From NCBI GenBank assembly GCA_944393045.1, contig CALXYT010000002.1, positions 79,916 to 143,915 on the forward strand: a stretch of 64,000 nt of DNA. Reading direction: 5' to 3'. This DNA is from an uncultured Succinivibrionaceae bacterium (lineage in GTDB: Bacteria; Pseudomonadota; Gammaproteobacteria; Enterobacterales; Succinivibrionaceae). Position numbers and translations under genes: made by a program. Below the pieces are notes generated by a model. It searched no databases. It was not told where the DNA came from and saw only the letters and a program-made list of their open reading frames with translations. Within the stretch, counting starts at the first letter, position 1. Each line of letters starts with the position of its first letter. Below, piece by piece: positions 29,723-40,500 of this stretch.

Positions 29723-32335
29723 ATGACCCAGAGCAGTTCATCATTTCTACCTCCTGAAAAAATTACTGTCGAGAACGGTAGAATTGCCATAAATAACCAA
29801 TTGCAATTCATGATTGATGAATTTAATCATGGCATCTCGGTTAATGATATTGTAGTTGAGCGCACTGAATTTATCGATACGCTACTAACTCGTTTATGGC
29901 AAGAATTAGGTTTTACTAATTTTTCGAATCTTGCTCTAGTTGCAGTTGGGGGCTATGGCCGAGGAGACCTACAGCCCCATTCTGATATCGATATACTATT
30001 TGTAAACGATGGTCCTTTAGATGAAAAAATTTCTAAAAGTATCTCAGAATTTACTACTTTAGTATGGGATCTGCGCTTAGATATAGGTCAGTCAGTACGT
30101 ACCTTAGATGAGTGCATTAGTGAAGGACTAAAAGATGTAACTATTGCTACTAATCTTTTAGAATCACGCATCATTGCAGGTAATGCCCAAACCTTTAGTA
30201 AATTAGCTAAGAAAGTTCACTCTGAAGATTTTTGGCCTTGCGAATTATTCTATCAAGCCAAAGCTCAAGAACAATTTGAACGCCACCACTCTTATAAAGA
30301 TACAGGTTTTATGCTTGAACCTGATATTAAAAATAATCCTGGTGGTTTAAGAGATATTCAAACTATCTTGTGGATTGCCAATAAAAAACTTGGTATTACT
30401 ACCTTAAAAGATATGCTTACGCATAACTTACTCACTAAACTTGAATATGTAGAACTTCAAGAGTGTCAAGATTTTTTATGGCGTATTCGTTTTGCTTTAC
30501 ATATATCAATAAATAAACCTGATAATAGATTAACTTTTGACAGACAGCTAAAAGTTGCTAATTTATTAGGATACCAGGGAGAAGGTAATACTCCTGTGGA
30601 AACTCTTATGCGTAGATTCTTTCAAACTATGCACAGAGTTTGCGAATTAAATGAAATTGTAATGCAATTACTTGAGGAGCGTATTTTTCCTCAAAAAATA
30701 AAAAAAGGGGAATTTTATAATCAGTACTTTATTGTTAGAGGTTCATTAATTGATGTTTTTGATCGTGATATTTTTATTAAACGACCTCAAACAATACTAG
30801 AACTCTTTTTAATTTTAACTAACGAACCTCAATTAACTGGCATCTACGTTGAATGTATTAGAAGACTGCGTAATGCTCGACGCTCCATAAATTATTACCT
30901 TGATGAAAAACCTGAATGCCGTGAGATTTTCAAGCAAATAATTAAAAAGCCACGTGCTCTTATCGTAGCTCTTCCTTTAATGCATAAGCACCATATAATT
31001 GCGCTTTATATGCCTCATTGGCAAGAAATCTTAGGTCTTATGCAATTTGATATGTTCCATACATATACTGTTGATGAACATACCATGAGAGTCTTAAAAA
31101 ATATCAATGACTTTTCACAAAGAAAAAATCCTAAGTTTTCTTTATTTAGACAAGTTTACTCGCAAATTGAGAAGCCTGAATTACTCTTTATTGCTGCAAT
31201 ATTTCATGATATTGCTAAAGGTAGAAACGGCCATCACGCAGAACTAGGCGCCCCTGATGCTTTATATTTTTGCCAGCTACATGACTACAACCGCTTTGAA
31301 AGTCGTTTAGTAGCCTCTATTGTGCGCAATCACCTCTATATGTCAATGATTGCCCAAAGACGTGATATTTCTGATCCTGAGGTTGTTAATGAATTTGCGA
31401 AAAAAGTTGGTGATGAAACATTCTTAAACTACCTTTACTGTTTAACTGTTGCCGATATATGTGCAACAAATGATAAAGAATGGAACGATTATAAAGATTC
31501 ACTTTTTAGAACCTTATATTTTTCAGCAAGAAATGCCTTAAGAAGGGGGCTTGAAAATCCACCTGACTTAAGATTGCACGTGCGCGAAAACCAGCAACGA
31601 GCATTAGAAATACTTATGCATTTGGGTATTAGCCCAATTCAGATTTTTAAGCTTTGGGGAACATTTAAGCTAGAATATTTCATTCGGTATAACGCAGAGC
31701 AAATAGCTTGGCATACCCAGAATATCATAAGTCATCTTGAGTCAGATAAACCATTAATTTTATTTGGTCAGAATCAATCATCACATGGAACAGAGTTATT
31801 TATCTATGCTAAAGATGTCCCTAGTCTTTTTGCTAAAGTAACAGGTATACTTGGCGATAAAAACTTTAATGTTCTTGCATCATTGATTTCTAATACCAAT
31901 AACGGATATGCGTTAGATACTTTTGCTTTTCTTGATAAAAATGGCGTAGAAATTACTTTTGAGCGTCTTGGTACTCTACGTAAAGCCATTACTAAAGCTT
32001 TACAATCAGAGACCTATGACCCACCAAAATCCAAACCTTTACCTATAAAGTTAAAACAATTTAAGCATCCAACCATAGTTACCTTCTTACTTGATAAGGA
32101 TAAAAAAGGAACTTCTATAGAGATTTCCACCTTAGATGTTCCAGGTCTTTTAGGTAAGATTGGTAATGTTTTTCAGGCACATGATCTTGTTGTACATGCT
32201 GCTAAAATAACTACTACAGGCGAGCGAGCAGATGACTTCTTTTTGCTCACTCAATCCTCTGGTTCCCTTTTATCAGAAGAAAATAAAGAACAACTTCGTC
32301 AAGATCTAATTCTAGCTCTTGATGAAAATTCCTAA
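29723..32335 (+). CDS. glnD: bifunctional PII uridylyltransferase / uridylyl-removing enzyme
   Basis: Primary nitrogen sensor that uridylylates PII at low glutamine and deuridylylates it at high glutamine. The N-terminal nucleotidyltransferase motif [17 protein letters not shown] is at about 75-91. The HD hydrolase domain has [12 protein letters not shown] near 490. Two C-terminal ACT domains follow (about 690-770 and 795-870), the first starting in [18 protein letters not shown] and the second in [18 protein letters not shown]. Both activities appear intact. The length of 870 compares with 890 in E. coli. It lies between map and dapD. Confidence 0.96.
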   Translation: MTQSSSSFLPPEKITVENGRIAINNQLQFMIDEFNHGISVNDIVVERTEFIDTLLTRLWQELGFTNFSNLALVAVGGYGRGDLQPHSDIDILFVNDGPLDEKISKSISEFTTLVWDLRLDIGQSVRTLDECISEGLKDVTIATNLLESRIIAGNAQTFSKLAKKVHSEDFWPCELFYQAKAQEQFERHHSYKDTGFMLEPDIKNNPGGLRDIQTILWIANKKLGITTLKDMLTHNLLTKLEYVELQECQDFLWRIRFALHISINKPDNRLTFDRQLKVANLLGYQGEGNTPVETLMRRFFQTMHRVCELNEIVMQLLEERIFPQKIKKGEFYNQYFIVRGSLIDVFDRDIFIKRPQTILELFLILTNEPQLTGIYVECIRRLRNARRSINYYLDEKPECREIFKQIIKKPRALIVALPLMHKHHIIALYMPHWQEILGLMQFDMFHTYTVDEHTMRVLKNINDFSQRKNPKFSLFRQVYSQIEKPELLFIAAIFHDIAKGRNGHHAELGAPDALYFCQLHDYNRFESRLVASIVRNHLYMSMIAQRRDISDPEVVNEFAKKVGDETFLNYLYCLTVADICATNDKEWNDYKDSLFRTLYFSARNALRRGLENPPDLRLHVRENQQRALEILMHLGISPIQIFKLWGTFKLEYFIRYNAEQIAWHTQNIISHLESDKPLILFGQNQSSHGTELFIYAKDVPSLFAKVTGILGDKNFNVLASLISNTNNGYALDTFAFLDKNGVEITFERLGTLRKAITKALQSETYDPPKSKPLPIKLKQFKHPTIVTFLLDKDKKGTSIEISTLDVPGLLGKIGNVFQAHDLVVHAAKITTTGERADDFFLLTQSSGSLLSEENKEQLRQDLILALDENS

Positions 32336-32358
32336 CAACTATAACAATTGGAGAGTAC

Positions 32359-33201
32359 ATGTTAGAACAACTTCAAAATATTATAAACGATGCTTACGAA
32401 CGTATCGCATCTATCACTCCTAACACTGTTGATGCTGTTACTAAGGAGGCTATCTTACGTACTGTTGAAATGCTTGATAACGGTACTATTCGTGTAGCTG
32501 AAAAAATTAACAATGACTGGGTTGTTAATCAGTGGGTAAAAAAAGCAGTACTACTATACTTCCGTATAAATGAAAATGCCGTAATTGAAATGCCTGGCAA
32601 CTGCTATTACGATAAAGTACCTTTAAAATTTGCTGATTATACTGCTGACCGCTTTAAAGCTGAGGGCATTAGAGCAGTTCCTGGTAGTATTGTGCGTAAA
32701 GGTGCCTATATTTCTAAAGATGTAGTATTAATGCCTTCATTTGTAAATATTGGTGGCTACGTTGGTGAAGGTACCATGGTAGACTCTTGGGTAACAGTTG
32801 GTTCTTGTGCTCAGGTAGGTAAACATGTTCACCTTTCAGGTGGTGTAGGTATTGGTGGCGTTCTTGAACCACTACAGGCAAATCCAACTATCATTGAAGA
32901 TAACTGCTTTATCGGAGCTCGTTCTGAAATCGTAGAAGGCGTTATTGTTGGTGAAGGTTCTGTTATTTCTATGGGGGTATTCATTAGTAAATCTACTCGT
33001 ATTTACGATAGAACTACTGGTGAAATCTATATGGGGCGTGTACCACCAGGGTCAGTAGTAGTATCAGGTAGCTTACCTTCAAAGACTGGTAACTGTAACC
33101 TTTATGCTGCTATTATTGTTAAGCATGTTGATGCTAAGACTCTTGGCAAAACAGGTTGCAATGAACTTTTAAGAACTATTGAAGAAGAAATGAGAAGTTA
33201 A
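32359..33201 (+). CDS. dapD: 2,3,4,5-tetrahydropyridine-2,6-dicarboxylate N-succinyltransferase
   Basis: Succinylase-branch enzyme of lysine and meso-diaminopimelate synthesis, supplying peptidoglycan and lysine. The 280 residues consist of an N-terminal helical domain and a left-handed beta-helix with hexapeptides. The conserved [16 protein letters not shown] and [13 protein letters not shown] are present. A GGAGAG ribosome binding site lies 7 nt before the ATG. Third gene of map-glnD-dapD. Confidence 0.97.
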   Translation: MLEQLQNIINDAYERIASITPNTVDAVTKEAILRTVEMLDNGTIRVAEKINNDWVVNQWVKKAVLLYFRINENAVIEMPGNCYYDKVPLKFADYTADRFKAEGIRAVPGSIVRKGAYISKDVVLMPSFVNIGGYVGEGTMVDSWVTVGSCAQVGKHVHLSGGVGIGGVLEPLQANPTIIEDNCFIGARSEIVEGVIVGEGSVISMGVFISKSTRIYDRTTGEIYMGRVPPGSVVVSGSLPSKTGNCNLYAAIIVKHVDAKTLGKTGCNELLRTIEEEMRS

Positions 33202-33206
33202 TTTTC

Positions 33207-33240
33207 TCCTCTCCTATTGTTAAGGCAGGAAGAGGATTTT
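33207..33240 (+). terminator. probable terminator after dapD
   Basis: TCCTCT plus CCT (33207-33215) pairs with AGG plus AGAGGA (33227-33236, one bulged A), followed by four T. It begins 6 bp after the dapD stop. Confidence 0.5.
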
Positions 33241-33716
33241 CCCCTTCCACCTTAATTACCCAGAATCCTTTACTTAAATTTACACCTTCTATTTAACTGC
33301 TTTGTTTTTCGCCAACAAATGCATAGCTAAATTATACTTGCTGGCTCATAATTAAATTTAACCGAAAATCTTATAACAAATAAAAAGTCATCAAGATATC
33401 ATAGCTTTATTATTTAAAATCTATTTTTTTAGATCAAAAAAACTTTGTTTTAATTGATATCAATCCCCCTACTTTTTCCCAGAAAAAATATACTTTTATG
33501 ACATTACCAAATTTACAAATTAGATTTAGGTAACTTAAATCTTTCATTAAATATTAATTCGCTATTTTAGATAGCCTCTACAAATAATAAAAAAATTCCA
33601 CCTAGATCATAAAGTACAAAAAAAATTGCATTTAAGACAATTTCTACGTTACTTATTACGCTTAAAGTAGTTACTAAAGATATAGGGGTAATAATTCTGA
33701 GATAAGAGGCTTAGTT
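33241..33716. other. AT-rich spacer upstream of vgrG
   Basis: No ORF supported. It contains a 12-bp perfect palindrome ATTGATATCAAT (33453-33464) and an inverted repeat AGATTTA/TAAATCT (33522-33528, 33536-33542). The vgrG ribosome binding site AGAGG is at the end. I find no convincing -35/-10 pair and no sigma-54 (GG-N10-GC) site. This marks the border between housekeeping genes and the T6SS locus. Confidence 0.5.
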
Positions 33717-35786
33717 ATGGCATCAACATATACTACAGACAATAGAACAACGACGCTTACTGTCAATGGTAAGGGGCCTTTTATTGTCACTAAGGTTATC
33801 TTAAATGAAAAAATCAGTGGCTCATCTGAATTATTAGTCGATTTAGTTACTGATAAAACTTTCAGACCTGATGATTTAGGACAAGTTATTGAACTTAATC
33901 ATATCTTAGTTAATAAAGAAAAAGTAACTATTTTCTTATTAGCAACTAATATTGCCTACCAAGGATATAGCGTTAATAAAGGATTAAACCACTATCAACT
34001 TACAGCAGCCGACCCATTATCTATCTTAAAATACGATATTGCCTATCGAGTATTTCAACAAAAAAATACTAAAGATATCATTACTGAAATTTTAACTACA
34101 GCCTCCTTAAATTCATACGTAACTTTTGATGTAACATCTAGTGGACAGATGCGTGATTTTTGTTTACAGCTTAATGAAAATAGTTACGATTTTATCGCTC
34201 GCTTATGTGCTGAGGAAGGTTGGCATTTTCATTGTAAACGCTCAAATAAACTACAAATGGTAATTGCCGATTCTAATCAAGCATTTACCGATTATGCTAA
34301 TAATATAGCTTTTATCAACCCTACTTCCGAAATTAGCGAGGTGCTACAAACATTTGAGCAATCACTAAATTTAGGTACAAGCTCCATTGACTTAGCTGAT
34401 TTTTCTTTTAAAAACGGGGAAAGATTTACTAATGAAGTTAAATCATCTATCTCACACCCTTTAAATCTTAAGCTAATGAGTTATGGCATAGGTACTAAAG
34501 ATAAAGCACAGATAACTACACTTTCTAAAAATATCTTAGCCGGAATTGACACCCCAAAAGAAAGCTTTACCGGCACAAGTGAAAACTTCAAATTACATAC
34601 TGGCATGAAGTTTTCCTTAAAAAATCATCCAAATAGTGCATTTAACCAAACATATTTAATCACCTCTATCAAGCATACCCTATTAACTAATGAATCAGGG
34701 CAAAATGATAAATATACTAATAGCTTTACCTGTATTGTGGCTAATAAGAATTTTATACCACCATATCTACCAAAGCCTACCTTTTCAGGTACGCTAACAG
34801 CTACTGTTACAGGCCCAAATGATAAGGAAATCTATACTGACGATAAAGGTAGAATCAAAGTACTCTTTCACTTTGATAGACTTAATAAAGAAGATGAAAA
34901 CTCCTCAATTTGGGTACCAGTAGGTCAGAATTTTACAGCTAATGGCTTTGGTTCACTCTTTTTGCCTCGCATAAGTTCCACAGTAGTTATTACCTTTTTA
35001 AATGGTGATATCGATAAACCAATCGTATTATCATCAATTTATACTGATAACCAAAAACTACCATTTGCCTCAAGCTCTCAATCAGGCTTTAAAACTCATA
35101 CCACGCCAAATGGTAGTGATACAGCCTCAAATGAACTACGCTTTGATGATCAAAAAGACAACGAACAAATTTATATTCACGCCCAAAAAGATCTCATAAC
35201 TGCTATCGAAAATGATGTAACTGAGTCTATTAAAGGCAATAAAACCATTACTATTGAAAAGAAATTAACGACCCAAACCAAAGAAGAGGTAGCTCATAGC
35301 ACTGAAAAATCATATACCATTACCGCAAAAGAAAACTTATGCGTAACTACTGAGGCTGATTTTGCAGGCACCACTAAAGGCAAACATAATATTATCGTAA
35401 CAGGTGCTCTATCTGAAAACACTGATGATAATTACGCCCTCAATGCTAAAAAAGATATTAGTATTGATGGCAATAATATAACTATTACTGGTAAACAAAA
35501 TATCAAACTAAAAGTTGGTAGTAGCTCAATTGAAATTGGCTCATCAGGTATTACTATAACCGCCTCCAAGATTACCATTAAAGGCAGTGCTACATGCATT
35601 GAAAGCAGTAAATTAGATGCTAAAGGCTCAGCTGGAGTTTCTATTGCAGGTGCAAATATTGATATTAAAGCCAATGCTAAAGCTCAATTATCAGGTTTAA
35701 TGACCGAGGTAAACGCTCAAACTATGGCAACAGTAAGTGGGTCAGCCATGCTTACTCTTAAAGGTGGCTTAACAAGGATAAATTAG
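33717..35786 (+). CDS. vgrG: T6SS spike protein VgrG (TssI)
   Basis: Trimeric gp27/gp5-like spike that caps the Hcp tube and carries effectors. The 689 residues hold a gp27-like N-terminal part (phage late-gene D type, to about 350). A gp5 OB-fold follows, with the conserved run WVPVGQNFTANGFGSLFLPR and the HTTPNGSDTASNELRFDD block. The C-terminal half is a repetitive Gly/Thr/Ser/Lys beta-helix ending at the stop. I see no extra catalytic domain after the needle, so it is probably a structural rather than an evolved VgrG. AGAGG precedes the ATG. Confidence 0.94.
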   Translation: MASTYTTDNRTTTLTVNGKGPFIVTKVILNEKISGSSELLVDLVTDKTFRPDDLGQVIELNHILVNKEKVTIFLLATNIAYQGYSVNKGLNHYQLTAADPLSILKYDIAYRVFQQKNTKDIITEILTTASLNSYVTFDVTSSGQMRDFCLQLNENSYDFIARLCAEEGWHFHCKRSNKLQMVIADSNQAFTDYANNIAFINPTSEISEVLQTFEQSLNLGTSSIDLADFSFKNGERFTNEVKSSISHPLNLKLMSYGIGTKDKAQITTLSKNILAGIDTPKESFTGTSENFKLHTGMKFSLKNHPNSAFNQTYLITSIKHTLLTNESGQNDKYTNSFTCIVANKNFIPPYLPKPTFSGTLTATVTGPNDKEIYTDDKGRIKVLFHFDRLNKEDENSSIWVPVGQNFTANGFGSLFLPRISSTVVITFLNGDIDKPIVLSSIYTDNQKLPFASSSQSGFKTHTTPNGSDTASNELRFDDQKDNEQIYIHAQKDLITAIENDVTESIKGNKTITIEKKLTTQTKEEVAHSTEKSYTITAKENLCVTTEADFAGTTKGKHNIIVTGALSENTDDNYALNAKKDISIDGNNITITGKQNIKLKVGSSSIEIGSSGITITASKITIKGSATCIESSKLDAKGSAGVSIAGANIDIKANAKAQLSGLMTEVNAQTMATVSGSAMLTLKGGLTRIN

Positions 35787-35787
35787 T

Positions 35788-36360
35788 ATGAAATTAAAAA
35801 AAATCCCTGATGATAATATTGCTCGTATTTTAACGACATATGAGCCTTCTGATGAAATTTTGGCTCTAACTAATAATGACATGGCTCCCGATGAATTTTT
35901 ACAAATAACCATCGATAATAAACTCTACTTAGATGCTATAAGCTTTTTAGCTCATGCCTTACCAATGCGTGAAAGTATTTACTGGGCTTACCTTACAACA
36001 AACTTTTTGGCAGCTAAATTCACCGATAAAGAGCTAGCAGTACTGAAAACAGTTAAAGATTGGTTTAGTAGCCCTGATGAAACAACAAGACGCCAAAATG
36101 GTAAGCTTGCCGAGGATTTAAAACTTAAATCAGGTCCTGCCTGGCTTGCTGAGGCTGTATTTTGGAGTGGTGGGAGCATTTTACCTCCTGAAAGTCCTGC
36201 AACTGAAGCACCACCATTTCTATATGCCAAAGCTGTTATAGGGGCTATTAGTCTTAGTATTGCCCTAAATGAAGAAGATGAAAAAACTCTTATTGCCAAT
36301 TACATCCATTCCTTAAAAATTGGGTTTAACCTTGCCCAGGGTGGTAACGGAAACATTTAA
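35788..36360 (+). CDS. T6SS spike-associated protein, DUF6931-like
   Basis: This 190-residue protein is encoded one base after vgrG and followed 11 bp later by PAAR. It contains HALPMRESIYWAYL in the N-terminal half and LAEAVFWSGGSILPPE near 130. This resembles the DUF6931 proteins that I recall sitting between VgrG and PAAR genes in other T6SS loci. No signal peptide or membrane segment is seen. It is predicted to be soluble and helical. The position suggests a chaperone or adaptor for loading onto the spike; that is an inference, and its biochemical role is not known to me. Confidence 0.6.
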   Translation: MKLKKIPDDNIARILTTYEPSDEILALTNNDMAPDEFLQITIDNKLYLDAISFLAHALPMRESIYWAYLTTNFLAAKFTDKELAVLKTVKDWFSSPDETTRRQNGKLAEDLKLKSGPAWLAEAVFWSGGSILPPESPATEAPPFLYAKAVIGAISLSIALNEEDEKTLIANYIHSLKIGFNLAQGGNGNI

Positions 36361-36371
36361 GGAGATATAAT

Positions 36372-36674
36372 ATGCCATTTCCAGCAGCAAGGGCAACTGA
36401 TATGCATGTATGCCCCATGCAAACTCCTGCAGTAGTACCTATTCCTCATGTAGGAGGTCCTATATTACCAGGTCCTGCCTCAACAGTACTAATTGGTAAC
36501 TTACCTGCAGCAGTACTAGGACAAACCTGCGTTTGTATAGGACCTCCTGATGTTATTGTAAAAGGAAGCAGCACTGTACTAATTTGCAATATGCCAGCAG
36601 CCCGTATGGGTGATACCACAGCACATGGTGGCACTGTTATTATGGGAATGCCTACTGTTTTAATTGGTGGGTAA
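36372..36674 (+). CDS. PAAR-repeat spike tip protein
   Basis: This small conical zinc-binding protein sharpens the VgrG tip. The 100 residues start MPFPAARATDMHVCPMQTPA and contain repeated GGPILPGPASTVLIGNLPAA / GSSTVLICNMPAARMGDTTA units typical of PAAR proteins, plus His and Cys residues fit for metal binding. There is no C-terminal toxin extension. GGAG precedes the ATG by 7-8 nt. Last gene of the vgrG module. Confidence 0.93.
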   Translation: MPFPAARATDMHVCPMQTPAVVPIPHVGGPILPGPASTVLIGNLPAAVLGQTCVCIGPPDVIVKGSSTVLICNMPAARMGDTTAHGGTVIMGMPTVLIGG

Positions 36675-36707
36675 TCTTTTAAAGTAACTTAGTGTTCTAT
36701 TAAGGAT

Positions 36708-36734
36708 TAAGGTTTATTAAGCTAATAAACCTTA
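36708..36734. terminator. bidirectional hairpin between the convergent T6SS operons
   Basis: AAGGTTTATTA (36709-36719) pairs perfectly with TAATAAACCTT (36723-36733) across a 3-nt loop, and a twelfth T-A pair extends it. The plus strand continues ATTTTAAG. It separates the vgrG-PAAR module from the end of the minus-strand operon. The T tract is short on both sides. Confidence 0.65.
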
Positions 36735-36748
36735 TTTTAAGTAACTTA

Positions 36749-36910
36749 CTATAAAACCGAAATAGCAGTTAAAGGATGTTTTAACGCATTCTCAGCTAGT
36801 TTTTCATTATCAGAAAAGCCTTCAATAGCAGTGCCAATTTTTAAAATTGTTTTTCTGCCAACTCCTTGAAGAGTACTTAATGCAATAATCTGTCTTTTAG
36901 TTAGTGCCAT
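36749..36910 (-). CDS. small helix-hairpin-helix ORF, DprA N-terminus-like
   Basis: A 53-residue frame runs from the ATG at 36910 to the TAG at 36749-36751. Its first half (KRQIIALSTLQGVGRKTILK) is a helix-hairpin-helix DNA-binding motif like the one opening DprA proteins. AGAGG lies about 9 nt upstream of the ATG, so it is a plausible expressed gene and not chance. It is 18 bp downstream of the T6SS kinase. It could be a truncated dprA remnant or a genuine small DNA-binding protein. No DprA Rossmann domain follows in any frame. Function unknown. Confidence 0.45.
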   Translation of the reverse strand: MALTKRQIIALSTLQGVGRKTILKIGTAIEGFSDNEKLAENALKHPLTAISVL

Positions 36911-36928
36911 ATATAAAAACCTCTAATC

Positions 36929-37555
36929 TTAGTAAAAATCTGACTTTACCATTTTCTTTGCTAAAATTTCTTGCACATTATGAAGTTCTTTAGCTATATC
37001 GCTATATCCTTGAGCTAAAACCATATTAAGGTAATAATATAAAGCTTGCCAATCTACTATTGGCAAAGCAGTTTTTGGCATACCTGCATTACTCATAGGA
37101 GTAAGCTGATATGACTCTAAAGAGGCATACAAAGTACCAATAGGCAAAGATGCCCCAAAATCTATTAACATAACCTTATTACTAGGTGAAATTAAGATAT
37201 TAGAAGGCTTTATATCACCATGGATATAGCCACAATGATGGCAGTAATCTAATAAAGTAATTACCTTTTGAAAAATCTCTGGTAATAACTTATAGTCATT
37301 ATCCGAAAAACTTAATAACGTTCGAACATTAGGGTAATAAACAAGCTCTAACAGTAAATTTTCTTTGACAAAGTTACTAACCTTGCATATCCCATCTGAT
37401 GCACAACTTTGCAATGCTCGATACTCACGCTCAAGATTAATGAGCTTATCCTTTTTTATTACTACTAAATTTTTAGTATCATTTCTTTTGGCTAAAAACA
37501 CTCTTCCTGATAAGGAGAGTGGTTTTAGCAAAGTATAACCCTTTATTACTTCCAT
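36929..37555 (-). CDS. minimal Ser/Thr protein kinase-like protein of the T6SS
   Basis: About 208 residues from the ATG at 37555, which overlaps the tssM stop (a GTG at 37564 is an alternative). The catalytic loop HGDIKPSNI, the DFG motif (IDFGAS) and a candidate ATP-binding Lys (VVIKKD) are present. The N-lobe is very short and lacks a recognisable glycine-rich loop. The whole protein is much smaller than PpkA-type kinases and has no membrane segment. With the FHA protein encoded upstream it suggests threonine-phosphorylation control of T6SS assembly, as known for PpkA/Fha1. No partner phosphatase is seen. Confidence 0.75.
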   Translation of the reverse strand: MEVIKGYTLLKPLSLSGRVFLAKRNDTKNLVVIKKDKLINLEREYRALQSCASDGICKVSNFVKENLLLELVYYPNVRTLLSFSDNDYKLLPEIFQKVITLLDYCHHCGYIHGDIKPSNILISPSNKVMLIDFGASLPIGTLYASLESYQLTPMSNAGMPKTALPIVDWQALYYYLNMVLAQGYSDIAKELHNVQEILAKKMVKSDFY

Positions 37556-40500
37556 GGTAAACACTGGAATTTTTGTAATAAATAAAGCTCTACATTCTGG
37601 TTATCTCCATCTTTAACCTTAACATCATAAACGATACTATAATCATCTATGCTATAAATCCAAGTATGAGCACCTGCATTTACCACCTGCGCAAAACTAG
37701 AATTACTTTCATCTAATATTACTTTTAAAATTCCCCACTCTGATTTATAGCGTTTACCATAACTATAAGAATTAGCAGCAGCCATAAAACTAAGGGTAAT
37801 ATCAGTATTATTAGCTGGCCATACTACCCCACAAGTTTGTCTTGGTCCCTGATTATAAGAGCAATGGGATAAACCGTCTTTATATTCAAATAATTTTGCC
37901 TTACTTGATAATTTACGAGGTAATAACTCAAATCTTAAAGAAAGCTTATCTTGAATAAAGAAACCTGATTTAATAGCATCATTTAACGCATAAAGCTCTA
38001 AGACAGCATATGGCACATCAATATAAAATAATGAATTTTCATTTACTTCATAATAGCCATCTTCATTCTTTAATACAAAATTACTTAAATATGTTTTATA
38101 AAAACCATCTAAATAACCATCTGGCTTAAAAAATTCCTCAAATGAGGCAATACTTGCCTCATTTGCAGTGTCTAAGGCAAATGGGAATTTATTATTAAAA
38201 TGCGTATCGTAATAGCGTAAAACAGTGCTATTCCATCTTTCTCGCAAATAATTATTTAGCTCTATGGAGATATTAGAAGAGAAACTATTTGATAATGAGG
38301 TCAGCACATTACTAAAAAATACTGGGGTATCATCATCAATAATCGCTAATAAATCAATATTAGAAACATCATTAAGTAAATTCTTTATTACGTAATTAAA
38401 GACATTCTTAGAACGAGTACCTACATTCTTATCAATCTGTCTGTAGATATTGCCAATAGTCTGAATATCTTTCATCATGGTGTTATAAGGAACTGCTAAC
38501 TCTTGACTATATTCTAAATCGCTATTAACACCAATAAAGTTATAATACCCCTCAAATTCAGAGGCAATTGCTAAGCCATTAAGATAATTTTTTTGGATTG
38601 GTTTTAAGTCTTGAGAGGTTTCAGTTGAACTGTCTACCTTTAAAGTATCATAAACCTTAGTAAGATTAGTGTTTTCTACAAATACTTTAATAAAAGTATC
38701 TAAGGCACCATTATGAGATGAATTGATTTTCTCAAAAGCATTTTTTGTTTCATCAAAACTTGCAAACCCTGCGATCTCTACGTTATTGATTATATCAGTC
38801 CAATGGTCAATATAATCGTTATAGTATTTACGCTGCACTCTTAAAATTATGCTACGCACACTTTCATCTGATAAATCAATATTGGATTTAATAAGCTTTA
38901 AGTTCTTGATAAAACGTTTAAGCTCTGGAGAACTTGGTGATAAATCTATACTTAAAAAACCTTCCCTTGTAAACATAAATGGAATGAAATAGCCCTTATA
39001 GGAAGGTGGAAAGGAAAAAATTGAACTAAAATTTTTCCCAAATTTTGGCATAAAATCAACTTTATAACTATTACGTTTATCTAACTTAACAAGTTCATAA
39101 AGCATATCATCAACCGATACTGCATCAAACTTATGTTTAATATTAGTTACTAACTCAGTATCTTCACTTAAAGTACTCTTATCATAATTAGTAGCAAATA
39201 AATCATCAATTAACTTCTTTAAGGAAGTTTTACCATTACTATCAAAATAAATTTGAGCTAATACCTGCTTATCTATATATTCATAAAAATAATCTTTATC
39301 AAGAATTTTTTTATCAAAAAGCATCATATAGGCGCCTGCACCTGTATAAATGATGTCTTCATTCCCAGTGGTTTCAAGGCGATAAAGGCTATTTCTTAGC
39401 ACAAGTTCAAGCTTGCGTAAAAATAACTGTTTTAGCTCATCTTGATAAAATTTTTTAAAAGCTTTTGGCATTGCCCATTGATCGTAAGAAACAATTTGGT
39501 AAAACTTAAACCTTTCATCTAACTCTAAAGATTTTTTACGTACCCTTTCTAGAACATAAACTAAATCATTTAAAGATGCATCATCAATAAAACTAATCTT
39601 AGTTACCTCTTTATGATACTGCTCAATAAAGTGCACCATCTCGTCTTTCGTTTCAACATAAGCGCGCCAGTTTTGATAATAATGAACTGCTCCATAGCCA
39701 ATTAAAGCTAATACCACTATTAGTTTTACACTATAGCTTATAATATGTAATAACTTCTTAGAGTAATTTACCCCGCTTAAATTGGCATAGTTATTAATGG
39801 TTTGGGCAAATAAGTTAGCCACAAAATAACGTTTTTTATCGTAGCTACTATCAGAGGTTTTAGCATCAGTTGCAAAATCAGCACGTGAGGCAATTAACTG
39901 TGATAGTAAATCAAATCTTGTGTCTTGTTGATTTGGTACTAAAAAATAAATACCAAAGAGCCAAACTGACTTTTTTAATTTATTTTCTTTGGTAAGCGAA
40001 CGAATGTTATCTTCAAGTAAATTAAAAAAGAGCGCCATTTGATACGGAAAACTCAATACGCTACGAGCATCATGTTCAGGAATATTCTTTAAAAAAAGCA
40101 AGGTGTTTTTACTAAAATACTCCACAAACTGCTTACACTTAGCCTCATAATCCTCAAAATCAAATTGTTTACGGTCTTTATGTTTAATAACAAAACCGAG
40201 AGGTTTTTCAGGTTTGGTGTCCGCAAAATATTTATAAAAAACTACAAAGTCCTTAATAGCATCAGCTTTAGTAAGTGCTAAAAACACTGGTACTTTTAAT
40301 CCAACACTTCTATTAAATACTAAAATAGCATCTCTTACGCTATGGATAACTTTATCATGATAGAGCTTATCGCCTGTTTGCACAAAGCTGCATCCTAGAG
40401 TATAAATAAATCCATTACATGCCTGCTGACTGCGATACTTATTAAGAATGCGAATAAACTCTTGCCAAAGATCAGGATCTGCTCCTTCCTCATCAATAAT

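Noticed and set aside
33454..33463. FNR box at TTGATATCAA
   Set aside because: FNR sites need four bases between TTGAT and ATCAA; here the half-sites touch.
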